DNA of 64,000 bases from Bacteroidia bacterium (lineage in GTDB: Bacteria > Bacteroidota > Bacteroidia > AKYH767-A > OLB10). Under the pieces are notes generated by a model that was given only the letters and a program-made list of their open reading frames with translations, was not told where the DNA came from and made no database searches. Where the stretch lies: assembly GCA_016788065.1 (NCBI GenBank), contig JAEUTI010000016.1:1-64000 (forward strand), given 5' to 3'. Below are positions 61,510 through 64,000 of the stretch, in pieces. Each line of letters starts with the position of its first letter. Position 1 is the stretch's first letter. The position numbers and the translations under genes were made by a program.

Positions 61510-61532
61510 AACTTAGTTTTGTTTTGATGTGA

Positions 61533-61540
61533 CAAATGTA
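61533..61540 (-). promoter_or_regulatory. DUF2306-like gene promoter -7 element
   Basis: Minus-strand TAcaTTTG matches the Bacteroidota -7 consensus, 23 bases upstream of the ATG at 61509. Confidence 0.5.
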
Positions 61541-61623
61541 AAGCATCAACAACCAAACAATTTTACAATGGTATGGATATCAGCAATTTGGGATGAACGG
61601 CAGGCTAATAAGGGATAAATGGT

Positions 61624-62517
61624 CTAACGACCATGAATCCGGGACAAAAGGGCCTTTACAGTTGTAGCGGCGCGACGGGAAACCGGCACCGATTCTTCAA
61701 CATGATCAAAAATTAAGCGGTACCCCTGGCTACTTCCAGAAACATTTTTAACATTCCGGATATTAACCAAAAAAGCCCGGTGCACTCTGACGACAAATTC
61801 AGAGGTATTCATTTCTTCCAATCGCTTGAGGGAACTTCTCAATAAGGCGCGTCTGACAATGTTATTTTCGATATATATGATATCGGAGTAGTTATCGGCA
61901 GATTCAGCAAACAGGAACTGATCCGGAGTAAGTAACAATTCATCTTTTCCATTTTCAGAACTAAAGATCAACTGTCCATTATCAAAGGGTCCGACCAAAG
62001 GGGCTTCCAGATCCTGATTTATAGATTCAACAACCTTAAGATTCTTATGCAATAACCTAATTCTTGTTAATAAGGTGATTACAGTGACAGGAAAAATTGC
62101 TACCAAAATGGTATACAGCTGAAAGGTTAGCAACATGGTTCCGCTGATGCCAGTAAATCCTAAAAAACTACTGTAAAAAAGATTTCCCAAACCTATAAGT
62201 ACAATGGTGATGACCGACCAAATTATATTCTTACCAACGGTCCATTCGCGATCATCAAAAATATTTGGGAAGGCAGGGATAATTACAAAATCGGCGATTA
62301 GTATTACCAGAAACGTAACGGCCCCATATCCAATAAAAACCGGAATCACTTTATACCAGGGCCAGTTTAATTCCGATAAACCGAATGGACGAAAAATTGT
62401 CAGGAAGAAAACTACAAACAAACTGATCAGTAACCCGGTCCTCAGATGCCGGTTGCGGTCATCTTCTAGCGGGTATGGATCACTGAATATTTGCGTAAAT
62501 TTCTGAAAGATGTTCAT
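61624..62517 (-). CDS. Membrane-anchored LytTR transcriptional regulator
   Basis: A 297-aa protein with four N-terminal transmembrane helices (about 25-165) and a C-terminal LytTR DNA-binding domain (about 195-295; LFAESADNYSDIIYIENN, RALLRSSLKRLEEM, VVRVHRAFLVNIRNV, VPVSRRAATTVKALL). It has no receiver domain, so it probably senses a membrane signal directly rather than a kinase. This architecture recurs in Bacteroidota; targets are unknown. It lies 8 bp after rimO and is probably cotranscribed. Confidence 0.85.
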   Translation of the reverse strand: MNIFQKFTQIFSDPYPLEDDRNRHLRTGLLISLFVVFFLTIFRPFGLSELNWPWYKVIPVFIGYGAVTFLVILIADFVIIPAFPNIFDDREWTVGKNIIWSVITIVLIGLGNLFYSSFLGFTGISGTMLLTFQLYTILVAIFPVTVITLLTRIRLLHKNLKVVESINQDLEAPLVGPFDNGQLIFSSENGKDELLLTPDQFLFAESADNYSDIIYIENNIVRRALLRSSLKRLEEMNTSEFVVRVHRAFLVNIRNVKNVSGSSQGYRLIFDHVEESVPVSRRAATTVKALLSRIHGR

Positions 62518-62525
62518 TGATAGTA

Positions 62526-63836
62526 TCAGACTGGTACAGCGAAAAGATCAAACTCTCCGGCAGATGTTATTTTACAATTCACAAATGATCCGACCCTTAA
62601 ATATGTGTCTTTCGCTTCAATCAATACTTCATTGTCAACTTCCGGAGAATCGGCTTCCGAACGTCCAATATAATACATTCCTTCTTTTCTGTCAATGAGG
62701 ACTTTTTCAATCCTTCCAACTTTAGATTCATTTATTTCTGCGGAAATTTCCTGTTGAAGTGCCATCACAGCAGCAACACGATCCTCTTTTACTTCTTCAG
62801 GAACATCATCGATCAGGGAATAGGCATGCGTATTTTCTTCATGGGAATAAGTAAAAATTCCCAATCTATCGAATCGTGCTTCTTTAACGAATTGCAACAT
62901 TTCCTCATGATCCTGTTCTGTTTCTCCGGGATATCCGGCAATCATGGTAGTTCTGATGGTAATACCGGGAACTTTTTCACGAATCCGTTCGAGTAATTCA
63001 TAAGTCTTTTTTCGAGTAGTTCCCCGTCGCATCGACTTCAGCATGGCATCACTGATATGTTGCAATGGAATATCCAGGTATTTACAAATGGTAGGCTCTT
63101 CCCGCATAACATCCAGAATATCTTCCGGAAATCCTGAAGGGAAGGCATAATGCAAGCGAATCCACTCTATTCCCTCCACTTTTGCAAGGGCTCTCATCAG
63201 ATCAGCTAACTTCCGCTCCTTATAAATATCAAGGCCATAATAGGTAGAATCCTGAGCAATCAGTAACAGCTCTTTGGTGCCTTTGGCAGCAAGTTCCTTC
63301 GCTTCAGCAACCAGCTTTTCAATTGGTTTTGATACATGATTGCCTCGCATCAATGGGATGGCACAAAAAGAACAAGGACGATCACAACCTTCAGAAATCT
63401 TGAGGTAAGCAAAATGTCGGGGTGTAGTCAACATTCTTTCACCTACCAATTCATTCTTATAATCTGCGCCTAAAGTATTCAATAAAAGAGGTAAGTCGCG
63501 GGTTCCAAAAAAGTGATCTACATTGGGAATTTCCTTTTCCAAATCGGGCTTATACCGTTCAGACAAACATCCGGTAACAATAAGTTTATCGATTTTACCT
63601 GCTGCTTTTTCTTTAGCAAAATGTAAAATGGTGTCAATCGATTCCTGCTTTGCATTATCTATGAAACCGCAGGTATTGATGATAACAATATCGGAAGAAG
63701 CTGTTTTACTTTCATGGACTGCTTCAATATCGTTTGCAAGCAATTGTCCCATGAGCACTTCAGAATCCACAACATTCTTGGAACAGCCAAGTGTTACAAC
63801 ATTTACACGATTACTTTTGGTCGATTTTGTTCTCAC
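62526..63836 (-). CDS. rimO: Ribosomal protein S12 methylthiotransferase
   Basis: Radical-SAM enzyme that adds a methylthio group to the conserved Asp of ribosomal protein S12. The 436-aa protein has the UPF0004 domain with Cys18, Cys56 and Cys90 (second cluster), the radical-SAM Cys151/155/158 in EGCDRPCSFCAIP, and a C-terminal TRAM domain (about 370-436). GTG at 63836 is the best start, since the family's VNVVTLGCSKN follows eight residues later. It heads a pair with the LytTR gene. Confidence 0.93.
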   Translation of the reverse strand: MRTKSTKSNRVNVVTLGCSKNVVDSEVLMGQLLANDIEAVHESKTASSDIVIINTCGFIDNAKQESIDTILHFAKEKAAGKIDKLIVTGCLSERYKPDLEKEIPNVDHFFGTRDLPLLLNTLGADYKNELVGERMLTTPRHFAYLKISEGCDRPCSFCAIPLMRGNHVSKPIEKLVAEAKELAAKGTKELLLIAQDSTYYGLDIYKERKLADLMRALAKVEGIEWIRLHYAFPSGFPEDILDVMREEPTICKYLDIPLQHISDAMLKSMRRGTTRKKTYELLERIREKVPGITIRTTMIAGYPGETEQDHEEMLQFVKEARFDRLGIFTYSHEENTHAYSLIDDVPEEVKEDRVAAVMALQQEISAEINESKVGRIEKVLIDRKEGMYYIGRSEADSPEVDNEVLIEAKDTYLRVGSFVNCKITSAGEFDLFAVPV

Positions 63837-63845
63837 AATTAGCTA

Positions 63846-64000
63846 TTAATAGAATGCATTAAAATTAGATTTGTCATATTTTATTCTGACTTCTGCCGGA
63901 AGCATTGGATTAATGAAATTAAAAATCATATCAGAATACCTCACCCAGCAATTTTCAGTCCGGTACCACATCTGCTGATTTTTCCTGGAAAGATGAATTT
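63846..64000 (-). CDS. 3' end of an unidentified gene (partial)
   Basis: A minus-strand frame is open from the window edge to a TAA at 63846-63848, giving the last 50 or so residues of a protein ending PAEVRIKYDKSNFNAFY. Both other minus frames hit stops within about 60 bases of the edge. It is aromatic-rich and I do not recognise a family. The stop lies 10 bp before the rimO start, so rimO may be in the same operon. Too short to be sure that it is coding. Confidence 0.4.
   Translation of the reverse strand, partial: IHLSRKNQQMWYRTENCWVRYSDMIFNFINPMLPAEVRIKYDKSNFNAFY

Noticed and set aside
1-64000. Prophage, transposase, tRNA, rRNA or toxin-antitoxin genes
   Set aside because: I looked for these on both strands and saw no integrase, transposase, tRNA-like cloverleaf or rRNA-like block.

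Overview
The window is a chromosomal segment of a member of the Bacteroidota. The evidence is several secreted proteins ending in type IX secretion (T9SS) sorting domains, Bacteroidota-type promoters (-7 box TAnnTTTG), a TonB-dependent receptor with a carboxypeptidase-like N-terminal domain, a DUF4834 protein, bacillithiol genes (bshC, ytxJ), and almost no Shine-Dalgarno sequences. I would not name a genus. Base composition looks moderately AT-rich throughout, with no phage, IS element, tRNA, rRNA or CRISPR. Most of the window reads as ordinary core genome with secreted or envelope proteins mixed in. The only clearly repeat-rich stretch is 39273-40202.

Layout. 1-12.7 kb (minus strand): a probable long operon carB - DUF4834 - YfhO-type membrane protein - GT4 glycosyltransferase - wecB - asnB, several genes overlapping by 4-8 bp, followed by a Kelch/T9SS protein. 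Pyrimidine/arginine precursor synthesis therefore sits upstream of surface-glycan genes, and the carB mRNA starts with a strong hairpin. 12.9-18.7 kb: an alpha/beta hydrolase, a secreted beta-propeller T9SS protein, rpmH (54 aa), rsmG, an ECF sigma factor and a GT2 glycosyltransferase. 18.7-25.5 kb: tgt-lptG-like pair, a double Fe-S protein with OsmC, a TonB receptor and a T9SS protein. 25.9-32.6 kb: a giant secreted protein (1324 aa), a SMUG2-type DNA glycosylase and three exported proteins including a C1 cysteine peptidase. 32.9-38.6 kb: a MacAB-like export system (ATPase, two paralogous permeases, adaptor) and an exported hydrolase. 38.7-42.8 kb: tag, the repeat-rich gap, a POT peptide transporter and two small envelope proteins. 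42.9-47.4 kb: a CoA-transferase, tryptophanase, a DUF4259 protein and aroC. 47.6-57.2 kb: an AsmA protein with a TolA-like helical tail, a PorE-like OmpA protein, a pair of exported DUF4412-like paralogues, an esterase and dipeptidyl peptidase IV. 57.3-64 kb: ytxJ, a HerA-like ATPase, bshC, a DUF2306-like membrane protein, a membrane LytTR regulator, rimO and the 3' end of one more gene.

Themes. Envelope and secretion dominate: T9SS cargo, an outer-membrane PorE-like protein, LptG-like lipid export, AsmA, MacAB-like export and glycan assembly. Peptide and amino-acid use is visible as DPP-IV, POT uptake, a C1 peptidase and tryptophanase. DNA base repair appears twice (SMUG2, Tag) and thiol redox twice (BshC, YtxJ).

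I found no convincing new multi-gene system. The best leads are the 5'-terminal hairpin of the carB mRNA, an apparently leaderless ytxJ promoter, a perfect 23-bp dyad after tnaA, a tRNA-guanine transglycosylase lacking two of three zinc cysteines, the AsmA tail, and the octamer-based repeats at 39.8-40.07 kb.
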